Source: Caryophanales bacterium UBA4100 (GTDB lineage: Bacteria; Bacillota; Bacilli; Paenibacillales; UBA4045). Taken from it: a stretch of DNA of 30,274 nt. Shown piece by piece: positions 22,722-30,274 of the stretch; the first letter of the stretch is position 1; every line of letters begins with the position of its first letter. Location: positions 11,238 through 41,511 of the forward strand of contig DFXU01000054.1 in the NCBI GenBank assembly GCA_002383285.1, written 5' to 3'. The notes beneath the pieces were generated by a model. The model had not been told where the DNA came from, did not search any database, and saw nothing but the letters and a program-made list of their open reading frames with translations. A program made the position numbers and the translations under genes.

Positions 22722-24662
22722 ATGAGTGCGATAACTGGAATTTGCGATGTGCATTGTGATCCTACAATAGTGGAGCACGGTATGAGTCTCATGCAGGCTT
22801 TACAGAAATACCCGGCTGATGACATTCAGGTTTGGCATAAGGGAAACATATTCTTGGGGTGTCATGCACAATGGATTACACCCGAATCGATTGGTGAACA
22901 GCTCCCTTTGTATGATGCTGAGCGGCAGCTGGCTATTACCGCGGATGCCATTATCGACAATCGTGAAGAGTTGTTTGAAAAGCTACAGGTAGATATTGCA
23001 TATCGCAAGGTAATAAAAGACAGTGAACTGATATTACTAGCTTACTATAAGTGGGATGAAGAAGCCCCTAAGCACCTAATAGGCGATTTTGCCTTCATGA
23101 TTTGGGATGAGAGAAAGAATAAGATTTTCGGCGCCAGAGATTTCTCTGGAAGCCGTACCCTTTACTTTTATAGAGATCCACTGCGATTTGCCTTTTGTTC
23201 AACGATCGAACCACTATTAACCTTGCCATATGTTGAGAATAAGCTAAATGATCAATGGTTGGCACAATTTCTAGCCATTATTGTAACAACCGACACGGTG
23301 GATTCTTCTTCAACGGTATATAAAAATATCGAACAGATTCCCCCGTCACACAGCGTCTCAGTTATGAATGGGAAGGTTACCTTCTCGAGATATTCCACAA
23401 TTATAGGCGGGGAAATGCTGCAGCTTAAATCAAATATGGAATATGAAGAAGCATTTCGTAATGTATTCCAAAGTGCAGTTAAATCCCGAATCCGCACGCA
23501 TCGCAAAGTGGGAGCGCAATTAAGTGGAGGGCTGGATTCCGGTTCTGTTGTGAGCTTCGCAGCAAGAGAATTGCGCAGTGAGAGTAAAAGGCTTCATACG
23601 TTTAGTTATGTTCCTGTAAATGATTTTGTAGATTGGACCCGCAAGAGTAAATTTGCTAACGAAAGACCATTTATCCAGTCCACTGTGAAGCATGTAGGTA
23701 ATATTACAGATAATTATTTGGATTTCCCGGGAAAGAGTCCACTAACGGAAGTGGATGACTGGCTTGAGCTAATGGAAATGCCATATAAATTTTTTGAAAA
23801 TTCATTCTGGTTGAAAGGGATTTATGAGGCAGCCCAGCAACAAGGAATCGGAGTCATGCTAAACGGACAAAGAGGAAACTGGACAATATCCTGGGGTCCC
23901 GCATTAGACTATCAAGCAGCTCTTCTCAGGAAACTGAAATTGATCCAGTTTTACCGCGAAATCGAGATGTATAGCAAGAATATTGGGGTGGGAAAATCTC
24001 GCGTCTTAAAGTTTGTTGGCAAAAAAGCATTTCCTTTTATGAAAAAGGTGTTTCCAGCACAGAACCAACCACCATTTCCTACATTAATAAACCTGCAATT
24101 TGCTCAGAAAATGAACGTGTTTGAGAAGCTCAAGGAACATGGCTTCGATAGCAAAACCGATTACTCTTTCGAAAGTGCATATGAGACTAGGAAAAGACAA
24201 TTTGAAGAGCTCAATATTTGGGGCTTAAACGGCACTATTGGTACGAGAATTTCGTTGCGTTACTCTTTATGGGACCGTGATCCAACTAATGATTTAAGAG
24301 TTATTCGATTCTGTTTGTCAGTACCGGAGAAGGAATATGTTAAAGATGGCTATGATCGGGCGCTAATTAGAAGAGCCACTGAAAGCTACTTACCCAATAG
24401 TGTCCGATTGAACCAACGAACCCGTGGTGTCCAAGGTGCTGACGGAGTTCACCGAATGGCTAAATCCTGGCATGTCTTTATGGATGAAGTCCGGCTACTA
24501 ATTACAGACCCAGTTGTTTCACATTATCTGAACATAGATGAGTTAAGGGCAGCGCTTTATAAAATCCAGAATGAACCTAAACCCGAATATGTCTATGGTT
24601 TTGAATTTAGAATATTAATGCGAGGTTTAATATTTGGCCGATTCATAAAAAAATTTGCTTGA
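22722..24662 (+). CDS. Lasso macrolactam synthetase (asparagine synthetase-like, C protein)
   Basis: Lasso C proteins adenylate the side-chain carboxylate of Asp/Glu in the core and join it to the core N terminus, closing the ring. The protein (646 aa) has the class-II amidotransferase fold at the start (MSAITGI) but with Ser2 in place of the glutaminase Cys, as expected for lasso cyclases that need no ammonia. The synthetase domain carries the pyrophosphate motif SGGLDSGS at residues 268-275. ATG 22722 follows GGAGG closely. It is the first gene of the lasso operon, 15 bp ahead of the precursor gene. Confidence 0.93.
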   Translation: MSAITGICDVHCDPTIVEHGMSLMQALQKYPADDIQVWHKGNIFLGCHAQWITPESIGEQLPLYDAERQLAITADAIIDNREELFEKLQVDIAYRKVIKDSELILLAYYKWDEEAPKHLIGDFAFMIWDERKNKIFGARDFSGSRTLYFYRDPLRFAFCSTIEPLLTLPYVENKLNDQWLAQFLAIIVTTDTVDSSSTVYKNIEQIPPSHSVSVMNGKVTFSRYSTIIGGEMLQLKSNMEYEEAFRNVFQSAVKSRIRTHRKVGAQLSGGLDSGSVVSFAARELRSESKRLHTFSYVPVNDFVDWTRKSKFANERPFIQSTVKHVGNITDNYLDFPGKSPLTEVDDWLELMEMPYKFFENSFWLKGIYEAAQQQGIGVMLNGQRGNWTISWGPALDYQAALLRKLKLIQFYREIEMYSKNIGVGKSRVLKFVGKKAFPFMKKVFPAQNQPPFPTLINLQFAQKMNVFEKLKEHGFDSKTDYSFESAYETRKRQFEELNIWGLNGTIGTRISLRYSLWDRDPTNDLRVIRFCLSVPEKEYVKDGYDRALIRRATESYLPNSVRLNQRTRGVQGADGVHRMAKSWHVFMDEVRLLITDPVVSHYLNIDELRAALYKIQNEPKPEYVYGFEFRILMRGLIFGRFIKKFA

Positions 24663-24677
24663 AGGGAGGTGATATCT

Positions 24678-24815
24678 ATGCGTACACAAGAAAAATTAAT
24701 CTGGCAAAACCTGTCTTTGGAGGTGCTTGACGTCAATATGACAATGGCTGGCCCAGGAATTGCTACTCCTGATGCTGTTCAACCGGATTTAGACGAAACG
24801 GTTCATTACAGCTAA
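24678..24815 (+). CDS. Lasso peptide precursor, paeninodin type
   Basis: A 45-residue precursor preceded by GGGAGGT. The leader ends LEVLDVNMTM, with the usual Thr at position -2 (Thr22). The predicted core runs from Ala24 to Ser45: Ala1-Gly-Pro-Gly begins it, Asp9 (Asp32) follows TP, and the tail is acidic (PDLDE) and ends HYS. From memory this resembles paeninodin, in which Ala1 is joined to Asp9 and the C-terminal Ser is phosphorylated; here Ile5, Ala6, Val11, Leu15 and Thr18 seem to be changes. An unusual point is Trp9-x-x-Leu12 where leaders normally have Tyr/Trp-x-x-Pro. A nested hairpin follows the gene. Confidence 0.92.
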   Translation: MRTQEKLIWQNLSLEVLDVNMTMAGPGIATPDAVQPDLDETVHYS

Positions 24816-24827
24816 TACTTATAATCC

Positions 24828-24888
24828 AATGAGGTATCACTACGTTGCCCTTCTACTGAAAGAAAGTATAAGGGCATGTAACCTCATT
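24828..24888 (+). terminator. Nested hairpin between lasso precursor and kinase
   Basis: AATGAGGT (24828-24835) pairs with ACCTCATT (24881-24888), and inside it TGCCCTT (24846-24852) with AAGGGCA (24870-24876). No T run follows. As in the other RiPP operon, it probably limits read-through or protects precursor mRNA, so that more peptide than enzyme is made. Confidence 0.55.
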
Positions 24889-24914
24889 ACAAATTTATCC
24901 GTGGAGTGAGAACA

Positions 24915-25823
24915 ATGATTGAAGCGGCAACAATAATAGCATATAAAGCGTTTGGATTTACAATTTCGAGTGAGTTCTCCTTTCCTGAATTGCTCACTAA
25001 CGAGCAAAGTAGCGAAGTAGATATTAAGATTGTTAAGGGTGACTTAACTGAAATATGGAATATTACCGCTAAGCAACCAGGTAAATTTGTTGTTGAGGAT
25101 CAAATGGTTATGTTTCAAATACCAGATACAGCTATTTTTTGTATTACGGATGGTAGGGTTATAACCATCTCACCTGAGGCTGGATCTAGTGAAGATAAAA
25201 TTCGCTTGTATATACTTGGTACTTGTATGGGTGTGCTTCTCATGCAGAGAAGAGTACTTCCCTTACACGGCAGTGCAATAGCCATTAATGGAAAGGCGTA
25301 TGCATTTGTAGGTCATTCAGGGGCTGGGAAATCAACCCTAGCTAATGTTCTACTTAACAAAGGCTACCCACTACTAAGTGACGATGTAATCGCAGTGTCA
25401 CTTTCGCAAGAGAATAAACCTGTTGTCATCCCCTCTTATCCCCAGCAAAAGCTGTGGCAAGAAAGTATTCATATACTAGGTATGGATAATACGCATTACC
25501 AGCCTTTATTCGAGAGAGAGACCAAGTATGCAGTACCGGTTCCCTCTCAATATTATGCAGAACCATTACCGCTAGCGGGTGTGTTCGAATTGATGAAGTC
25601 AGACCATACAGAGATCCAATTTGATTCGATTCTAGGCTTGGATCGGTTACATACCTTATTCCATCATACATATCGCAATTTTTTAATTTCCCGATTAGGT
25701 TTGTTAGATTGGCATTTTCGTACATCTGCTAGTATAACGAATGAAATCGATATGATAAGAATACGACGGCCGGTTGACGGCTTTACAGCAACACAATTGG
25801 CTTCTCTCATTATTAATTTTTAG
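24915..25823 (+). CDS. HprK-like lasso peptide kinase (PadeK type)
   Basis: This 302-residue protein has the HPr-kinase core: His118 in LPLHGSA, Walker A GHSGAGKST (133-141) and the second acidic motif SDD (155-157). PadeK-family members phosphorylate the C-terminal Ser of paeninodin-like precursors, and this precursor ends in Ser45, so the pair fits. ATG 24915 is chosen because GGAG at 24903-24906 is 8 nt upstream; the in-frame GTG 24906 lies in that site. It lies 12 bp before the B1 gene. Confidence 0.9.
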   Translation: MIEAATIIAYKAFGFTISSEFSFPELLTNEQSSEVDIKIVKGDLTEIWNITAKQPGKFVVEDQMVMFQIPDTAIFCITDGRVITISPEAGSSEDKIRLYILGTCMGVLLMQRRVLPLHGSAIAINGKAYAFVGHSGAGKSTLANVLLNKGYPLLSDDVIAVSLSQENKPVVIPSYPQQKLWQESIHILGMDNTHYQPLFERETKYAVPVPSQYYAEPLPLAGVFELMKSDHTEIQFDSILGLDRLHTLFHHTYRNFLISRLGLLDWHFRTSASITNEIDMIRIRRPVDGFTATQLASLIINF

Positions 25824-25835
25824 GGGGAATAGAGC

Positions 25836-26147
25836 ATGAGACAGATGAATTTATTAGAACAATCTGTTGTGCAAAATCCAGGAAGCATCGTAAGCGACAT
25901 GGATGGGGATATGGTTATGATGAATGTAGATAACGGCAAATACTATAACTTAGGCACAATCGGCGGTAAGATATGGGGAATGATTGAATACCCTAAGACG
26001 GTGCAGCATATCATTGCCGAATTAGTGATGGAATATGATGTGGAACAAACCCAGTGTGAGCACCAGGTTATTACGTTCTTGGATCACTTATTAACGGAAG
26101 GATTAATTGGCTGTACAGGAAGGGAAGACAATGGGCATCACGAATAG
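25836..26147 (+). CDS. Lasso leader-binding protein B1 (PqqD/RRE fold)
   Basis: B1 binds the leader and delivers it to the B2 protease. The 103 residues show the PqqD pattern: DMDGDMVMMNVDNGKYYNL, GKIWGMIE, then a helical part ending FLDHLLTEGLI. GGGGGA precedes ATG 25836. The gene overlaps B2 by 17 bp, as is common when B1 and B2 are separate proteins. Confidence 0.92.
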   Translation: MRQMNLLEQSVVQNPGSIVSDMDGDMVMMNVDNGKYYNLGTIGGKIWGMIEYPKTVQHIIAELVMEYDVEQTQCEHQVITFLDHLLTEGLIGCTGREDNGHHE

Positions 26148-26610
26148 ATTCAGAGCTTTTCTATCCATGGACATTCAGAAGAAACTTCTACTTCTAGAAG
26201 CTTTTTTTTATTTGGGCTGGGCGCGGATTTTATTAATGGTGCCTTTCTCTAAGGTCGCCCCTTCTTTAGGTGTTCAGATGCTGGAGACATCGACTGCGGT
26301 TGATACAGCGAATCGTACTGTCCTGCTCAGCGTTCATGAGGCCATAAATATTATGAGCAATCATACATTCTGGGAGAGCAAATGCCTGGTTAAAGCCATC
26401 GCTGGTATGAAGATGCTGAACAAGCGCAGGATGGACAGCACTCTGTATTTAGGTACCGCGAAGGACGAGCATGGAAAGATGATCGCTCATGCTTGGCTAC
26501 GCAGCGGATCCTATTATATTACTGGGGCTGAGGGTAGGGAAAAGTTTACTGTCGTTGGAAAGTTTGGGAGACAAATAGTGAACAGGGATAAAGGGGGAAA
26601 CTATGAATAA
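26131..26610 (+). CDS. Lasso leader peptidase B2 (transglutaminase-like)
   Basis: B2 is the cysteine protease that cuts after the residue following the conserved leader Thr. The protein (159 aa) has an N-terminal hydrophobic helix, then Cys85 in WESKCLVKAIAGMKML and His120 in AHAWLRSG, the family's Cys-His pair. The third triad residue I cannot assign with certainty. ATG 26131 follows AGGAAGGGA by 5 nt; the longer frame from TTG 26107 has no site. It overlaps the next gene by 8 bp. Confidence 0.92.
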   Translation: MGITNRFRAFLSMDIQKKLLLLEAFFYLGWARILLMVPFSKVAPSLGVQMLETSTAVDTANRTVLLSVHEAINIMSNHTFWESKCLVKAIAGMKMLNKRRMDSTLYLGTAKDEHGKMIAHAWLRSGSYYITGAEGREKFTVVGKFGRQIVNRDKGGNYE

Positions 26611-27802
26611 TGAACCTATGAATCGTGAATCCTTGCCTAAAGAATTGAGCCTGTTGCTCTTGCTTATGAATAAGTCAAAGGATGAAATGCAGCTAAGTCA
26701 ACATGTATTCGAAGCTGTGAACTGGGATCGATTTCTTGAGCTCTCAAGACATCATCGGGTATATCCCATCATATATAAAAGGTTAAAAGAATTGACGATT
26801 AATGCAGGGTGGATACCCACACAGGTAATGGAATGCCTGCGTCGAGAATACCAGAAGAACACTTTCCAAATGCTTCATCTGAGCGGAGCTATGGAATCGG
26901 TATGTAGAATGTTAAGCGACAATCAGATTCGATCCATATTCCTCAAAGGGCCTGTGATTGCATTGGACCTGTATGGAGATATATCTCTCCGTACGTCTTG
27001 TGACCTGGATTTAATCATCCCCATTGAGGACCTGGATCGCGCGGAGGAATTATTCTTAGAGCTAGGCTACGAGAAGGATGAATACATTCAAACGGTATTA
27101 GGTGATTGGAAGTGGAGACATCACCATATCACTTTCTTTCACCCTTCCACAAGGATTAAGCTTGAAATTCATTGGCGATTGAACCCTGGACCGTCAAGGG
27201 AACCGAGCTTTCGAGAGTTATGGGATCGCAAGCGGGAAAGTACACTTACTGGTTATCCGGTATATTACTTGGGAAGAGAAGATTTGTTCCTGTTCCTGAT
27301 ATCTCATGGTGCTCGTCATGGCTGGTCTCGGCTTCGTTGGTTGGTGGACATTGATAGAATTTTAAAGCAACACATTGATTGGAATCAGCTAAAGAAATTA
27401 TTGCACAAATATGAATATGTTCATATTGGAGGTCAAGCGATGATATTGGCTGAGAACTTACTCCTCACACCAATAACCGAGCAGATGAAAGCAATCATGG
27501 ACGGCAATCGATCAAGGCGATTAGCGCAGGACGCCATGTTCTATATTCGACAGATGGTTAATCTTCACACAGAACCTATTCCAGCATATATCTCAAAGTA
27601 TCATGAACGTCATTTATTTTCATTAATGTCATTTCGGCTTAGAATGCTATTTATTCTTAGTTTTTTGTATCCATATCCTGAGGATGCGAAGACATTGCCG
27701 CTGCCAGTGAAGCTTCATTTTCTCTACTTCCCTCTTCGTCCCCTCATATGGGCTTTGAGAAAGACGAGGAAGCATGCTTTGCCAGAAGGAGGGTCCAAAT
27801 GA
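26603..27802 (+). CDS. Nucleotidyltransferase-fold protein of the lasso operon
   Basis: A 399-residue member of the NTP_transf_5-type family, paralogous to the protein at 4852-5859. The signature FLKGPVIALDLYGDISLRTSCDLDLIIP at about residues 112-140 includes the Asp-x-Asp metal pair; RHHHITFFHP and EIHWRLNPGPSRE follow, with SHGARHGWSRLRWLVDID later. The family is frequent in Bacillota lasso operons that also carry a kinase, but its reaction is not established to my knowledge. It starts within the B2 end and its stop overlaps the exporter start, so it is firmly part of the operon. Confidence 0.85.
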   Translation: MNNEPMNRESLPKELSLLLLLMNKSKDEMQLSQHVFEAVNWDRFLELSRHHRVYPIIYKRLKELTINAGWIPTQVMECLRREYQKNTFQMLHLSGAMESVCRMLSDNQIRSIFLKGPVIALDLYGDISLRTSCDLDLIIPIEDLDRAEELFLELGYEKDEYIQTVLGDWKWRHHHITFFHPSTRIKLEIHWRLNPGPSREPSFRELWDRKRESTLTGYPVYYLGREDLFLFLISHGARHGWSRLRWLVDIDRILKQHIDWNQLKKLLHKYEYVHIGGQAMILAENLLLTPITEQMKAIMDGNRSRRLAQDAMFYIRQMVNLHTEPIPAYISKYHERHLFSLMSFRLRMLFILSFLYPYPEDAKTLPLPVKLHFLYFPLRPLIWALRKTRKHALPEGGSK

Positions 27803-29604
27803 AATATGTGATCTACTTTATGAAGCGCTTATATGCTTATACAGGCAACATTCTATATGTCAATCTTATCGGAATGGTCATAATAAGCCTCCTTGAGGGC
27901 ATTGGAATCTTCCTATTAATTCCACTAATTCATGTGAGTGGAATCTTCAGCTTAGATATTAAGGCGATTCCCATTCTGGGAATCTTCAGTTTCCTACAGT
28001 CGTTACCAGCTACGTTAGGACTTCCAATTATACTAGGAATTTACATCTTGATCGTTGTATGTCAGAACCTCTTGCAGAGAAACTTGGCTATCCGCAATGT
28101 CGAGATTATATATAGCTTTAGCCGCCAATTAAGAATTGAGACTTACAGATTGTTATTACAAGCTAATTGGAATTACTTTGTTAAGAGGAGAAATTCGGAG
28201 CTAATTACCAATATGACAGTAGAACTAGCCCGAGTTATTTCTGGAATGAATTTATTCTTACTGTTAGTTGCTTCACTCATTTTCACACTATTCCAAATTG
28301 GTCTAGCTTTGTGGCTTTCTGTGAAGATGACGTTGTTCGTTTTGCTGTGCGGACTTATTCTAGTCCTATTTGCTAAATCTTTTATTAATAAAGCTCGAAC
28401 AATTGGAAACCAAACATCGGAGCTTGCTCAAAGCTATCTTGCAGGAATAACCGATCAACTGAATGGGATTAAGGATATTAAGAGTAATACATTGGAACAA
28501 TCCCGTTTGAAATGGCTTGGGTCAGTGACTAATGGAATGCTACAAGAGCAAATTGCTTATGTAAAATTAAGAACGAGCTCGCAAATCTTATATAAAATTT
28601 CATCTGCTCTATTAATTGCTGTTTTTATTTATTTCTCCGTAGGATTATTCCAAGCGCATCCAGAGCAATTAATTGTGATGATTATTATCTTCTCTCGACT
28701 TTGGCCTAAATTTTCTGATATCCAATCCAACCTACAACAGATTTCTTCGACAATTCCGGCATTCAAGTCTTTAATAGATTTGCGCAATGAGTGTCAGGAA
28801 GCAAAAGAAATACTAGATGGCAGTCATAATGATCATTCTGAAGAACCCCTTCGCATCATTCGAGATATACAATGTCGTGATCTATTCTTCCGTTATGATA
28901 ACGATAAAGAATCGGCATATGCCCTTCAGGATATTAATATTCAAATTCCTTCAAACCGAATGACAGCGATTGTAGGCCGCTCAGGGGCTGGAAAAAGCAC
29001 ATTAATTGATATATTAATGGGAATGCTTCAGCCAGTGCACGGACAAGTATTAATAGACGGCACTCCTCTTACTATGGATAATTTATTATCACTGAGACAA
29101 GCGATCAGTTATGTGTCGCAGGATCCCTTCTTATTCAATGGAAGCATAAAGGAAAATTTAATGATGATTAAACCAGAAGCCAGTGAGGCAGAAATCTGGG
29201 AGGCTCTAGAATTCTCTTCGGCTGTCGAATTTGTTCGGAAGCTTCCGCATGGCCTCGACACACTCATCGGTGATCGAGGAATTAAGCTGTCAGGTGGGGA
29301 ACGACAACGACTTGTGCTGGCGCGAGCTATATTGAAAAAACCGTCTATTCTTGTTCTGGATGAGGCCACTAGTGCATTAGATACTGAGAATGAGTTGAGA
29401 ATACAGGAAGCTTTAGAGCGGATTAAAGGATCCGTGACGATTATCGTCATCGCTCATCGTTTGTCCACAATCCGCAATGCGGATCAAGTGATTGTCTTAG
29501 ATGAAGGTAAGGTTATTCAGATAGGAGCTTATAGACAGCTTGCTAATGAAAAACGGGGTATGTTTAAAAGCCTGTTAAGAAATCAAGAAGCAAGTCTCTT
29601 GTAA
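27799..29604 (+). CDS. Lasso peptide ABC exporter (D protein)
   Basis: Exports the mature lasso peptide and often confers immunity. The 601-residue protein has about six membrane segments in the first 310 residues and a full ATPase: Walker A GRSGAGKST (393-401), Q-loop SQDPF, signature LSGGE (497-501), Walker B LVLDE and the H-loop AHRLS. ATG 27799 overlaps the previous stop (ATGA) and has AAGGAGG upstream; an earlier in-frame start at 27748 lies within the neighbour and is rejected. It is the last gene of the lasso operon. Confidence 0.92.
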   Translation: MKYVIYFMKRLYAYTGNILYVNLIGMVIISLLEGIGIFLLIPLIHVSGIFSLDIKAIPILGIFSFLQSLPATLGLPIILGIYILIVVCQNLLQRNLAIRNVEIIYSFSRQLRIETYRLLLQANWNYFVKRRNSELITNMTVELARVISGMNLFLLLVASLIFTLFQIGLALWLSVKMTLFVLLCGLILVLFAKSFINKARTIGNQTSELAQSYLAGITDQLNGIKDIKSNTLEQSRLKWLGSVTNGMLQEQIAYVKLRTSSQILYKISSALLIAVFIYFSVGLFQAHPEQLIVMIIIFSRLWPKFSDIQSNLQQISSTIPAFKSLIDLRNECQEAKEILDGSHNDHSEEPLRIIRDIQCRDLFFRYDNDKESAYALQDINIQIPSNRMTAIVGRSGAGKSTLIDILMGMLQPVHGQVLIDGTPLTMDNLLSLRQAISYVSQDPFLFNGSIKENLMMIKPEASEAEIWEALEFSSAVEFVRKLPHGLDTLIGDRGIKLSGGERQRLVLARAILKKPSILVLDEATSALDTENELRIQEALERIKGSVTIIVIAHRLSTIRNADQVIVLDEGKVIQIGAYRQLANEKRGMFKSLLRNQEASLL

Positions 29605-29657
29605 TAACAATAGGAAGTGGCATACCCATTACTTCACCTTGTCATTATATTTTTTTG

Positions 29658-29686
29658 TTGACTTGTTCTTTATAAAGAACTAAAAT
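29658..29686 (+). promoter_or_regulatory. Promoter of the downstream glycosyltransferase with operator in the spacer
   Basis: TTGACT (29658-29663), a 17-bp spacer and TAAAAT (29681-29686). As in the EPS promoter, the spacer is T plus the complete palindrome, so the two promoters are built identically. Confidence 0.8.
29665..29680 (+). promoter_or_regulatory. Perfect SinR-like operator, second copy
   Basis: GTTCTTTATAAAGAAC, identical over all 16 bases to the EPS operator at 9599. A further half-site AAAGAAC lies at 29705-29711, about 31 bp away centre to centre. Confidence 0.75.
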
Positions 29687-29748
29687 GAAAACATAATCCA
29701 CAATAAAGAACGATTTTGCGAATGCCGCACATAAACCAGAAGGGGAAT

Positions 29749-30274
29749 ATGATGAAAAAGAAGATATTGTTCTCTTTGTATGATATGGAGGTCGGGGGTG
29801 TAGAGCGGAGTTTTATTAGTATGACTCAGAAGCTGGACTACAAGCATTATCAAGCTGATTTGATATTATGCAGACAGCAGGGAGAATTTCTAGATATGCT
29901 TCCAGTCGAGTTGAATCTATTAGATGAAATTGCTGCGTATACCACCTTTCGGAAATCGATCAGACAGGTTTTCAAAGAAAAACATTATATGATCGGATTA
30001 TCCAGGCTGTTATCAAAGGCAAATGCTTATTGGGTAGCAAGTATCAAAAAAATGCTCGAGCCTGGATATTATCAAATGCAGCTCATGTGGAAATATGCAT
30101 TGCCTTTTCTACCCAAATTAGAAAAGGAGTATGATGTAGCGATCAGCTACCTATGGCCACATTATCTAATAGCTGACAAGGTTCAGGCAAAGAAGAAGAT
30201 TGCATGGATTCATACTGATTATTCGAACGTTGAGACGAATATAAGCGCGGATTTAAAGATGTGGAATAAGTTTT
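29749..30274 (+). CDS. Glycosyltransferase (GT4-like), cut by the window end
   Basis: The frame is open from ATG 29749 to the last base, giving 175 residues without a stop. The start KKKILFSLYDMEVGGVERSF is typical of GT-B enzymes of EPS clusters (the V-G-G-V-E loop), and KKIAWIHTDYSN is the usual acceptor-side motif later in the N-terminal domain. The donor domain lies beyond the window. GAAGGGG is upstream; ATG 29752 has the better spacing and may be the true start. Its promoter carries the same operator as the EPS operon, so it probably begins a second EPS transcript. Confidence 0.8.
   Translation, partial: MMKKKILFSLYDMEVGGVERSFISMTQKLDYKHYQADLILCRQQGEFLDMLPVELNLLDEIAAYTTFRKSIRQVFKEKHYMIGLSRLLSKANAYWVASIKKMLEPGYYQMQLMWKYALPFLPKLEKEYDVAISYLWPHYLIADKVQAKKKIAWIHTDYSNVETNISADLKMWNKF

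Noticed and set aside
29605..29657. Intrinsic terminator after the lasso exporter gene
   Set aside because: A T run exists at about 29648-29656, but only a 5-bp GAAGT/ACTTC stem precedes it at a distance, so it is too weak to call.
1..30274. CRISPR arrays, insertion sequences, tRNA or rRNA genes
   Set aside because: No spaced repeat series, transposase-like protein or structural RNA signature was found on reading both strands.

Overview
The window reads like the chromosome of a spore-forming, low-to-mid G+C member of the Bacillota, most likely Paenibacillaceae. The evidence is strong AAGGAGG-type ribosome binding sites with frequent TTG/GTG starts, a bactofilin/LytM pair, a chromosomal ParM/StbA-like actin, a Bacillus eps-type exopolysaccharide (EPS) operon, and a paeninodin-type lasso peptide operon. 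No rRNA, tRNA, insertion sequence, phage gene or CRISPR array was seen.

Layout. (1) 1-4880, envelope and cytoskeleton: an LCP-family cell-wall ligase, a membrane-anchored unknown, a 72-residue four-cysteine protein, a convergent M23 peptidase-bactofilin pair, and an actin-like ParM homologue closed by a terminator. (2) 4852-8972, minus strand: a compact RiPP-like operon of precursor peptide, HprK-like kinase, PqqD/RRE protein, ABC exporter and nucleotidyltransferase-fold protein. It has a lasso-type leader on its precursor but no lasso cyclase and no B2 protease. (3) 9189-22566, plus strand: an EPS operon of VanZ-like protein, Wzz and tyrosine-kinase modules, an EAR-like structured leader, dehydratase, three glycosyltransferases, EpsG-type polymerase, GT32-like glycosyltransferase, priming sugar transferase, aminotransferase, GlmS and NeuD-type acetyltransferase. 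Dehydratase, aminotransferase, acetyltransferase and priming transferase match the bacillosamine-type (EpsC/N/M/L) route. (4) 22586-29604: a complete lasso operon in the order C-A-K-B1-B2-nucleotidyltransferase-D, with a paeninodin-like precursor. (5) 29658-end: another promoter and a truncated glycosyltransferase, so EPS-type genes appear to resume after the lasso operon.

What ties regions 2-5 together is a 16-bp palindrome, GTTCTTTATAAAGAAC, or close variants. Its 7-bp arms match the GTTCTYT site known for the biofilm master repressor SinR of Bacillus subtilis. In two promoters it fills the 17-bp spacer between perfect or near-perfect -35 and -10 boxes. It also lies just downstream of the lasso promoter and in the divergent region between the orphan RiPP operon and the EPS operon. 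The inference is that matrix polysaccharide and both peptide systems belong to one SinR-like regulon.

The most novel candidate is the minus-strand operon in region 2: a lasso-like leader joined to a core that cannot form the usual 7-9-residue lasso ring, accompanied by a kinase and a nucleotidyltransferase-like protein instead of a cyclase.
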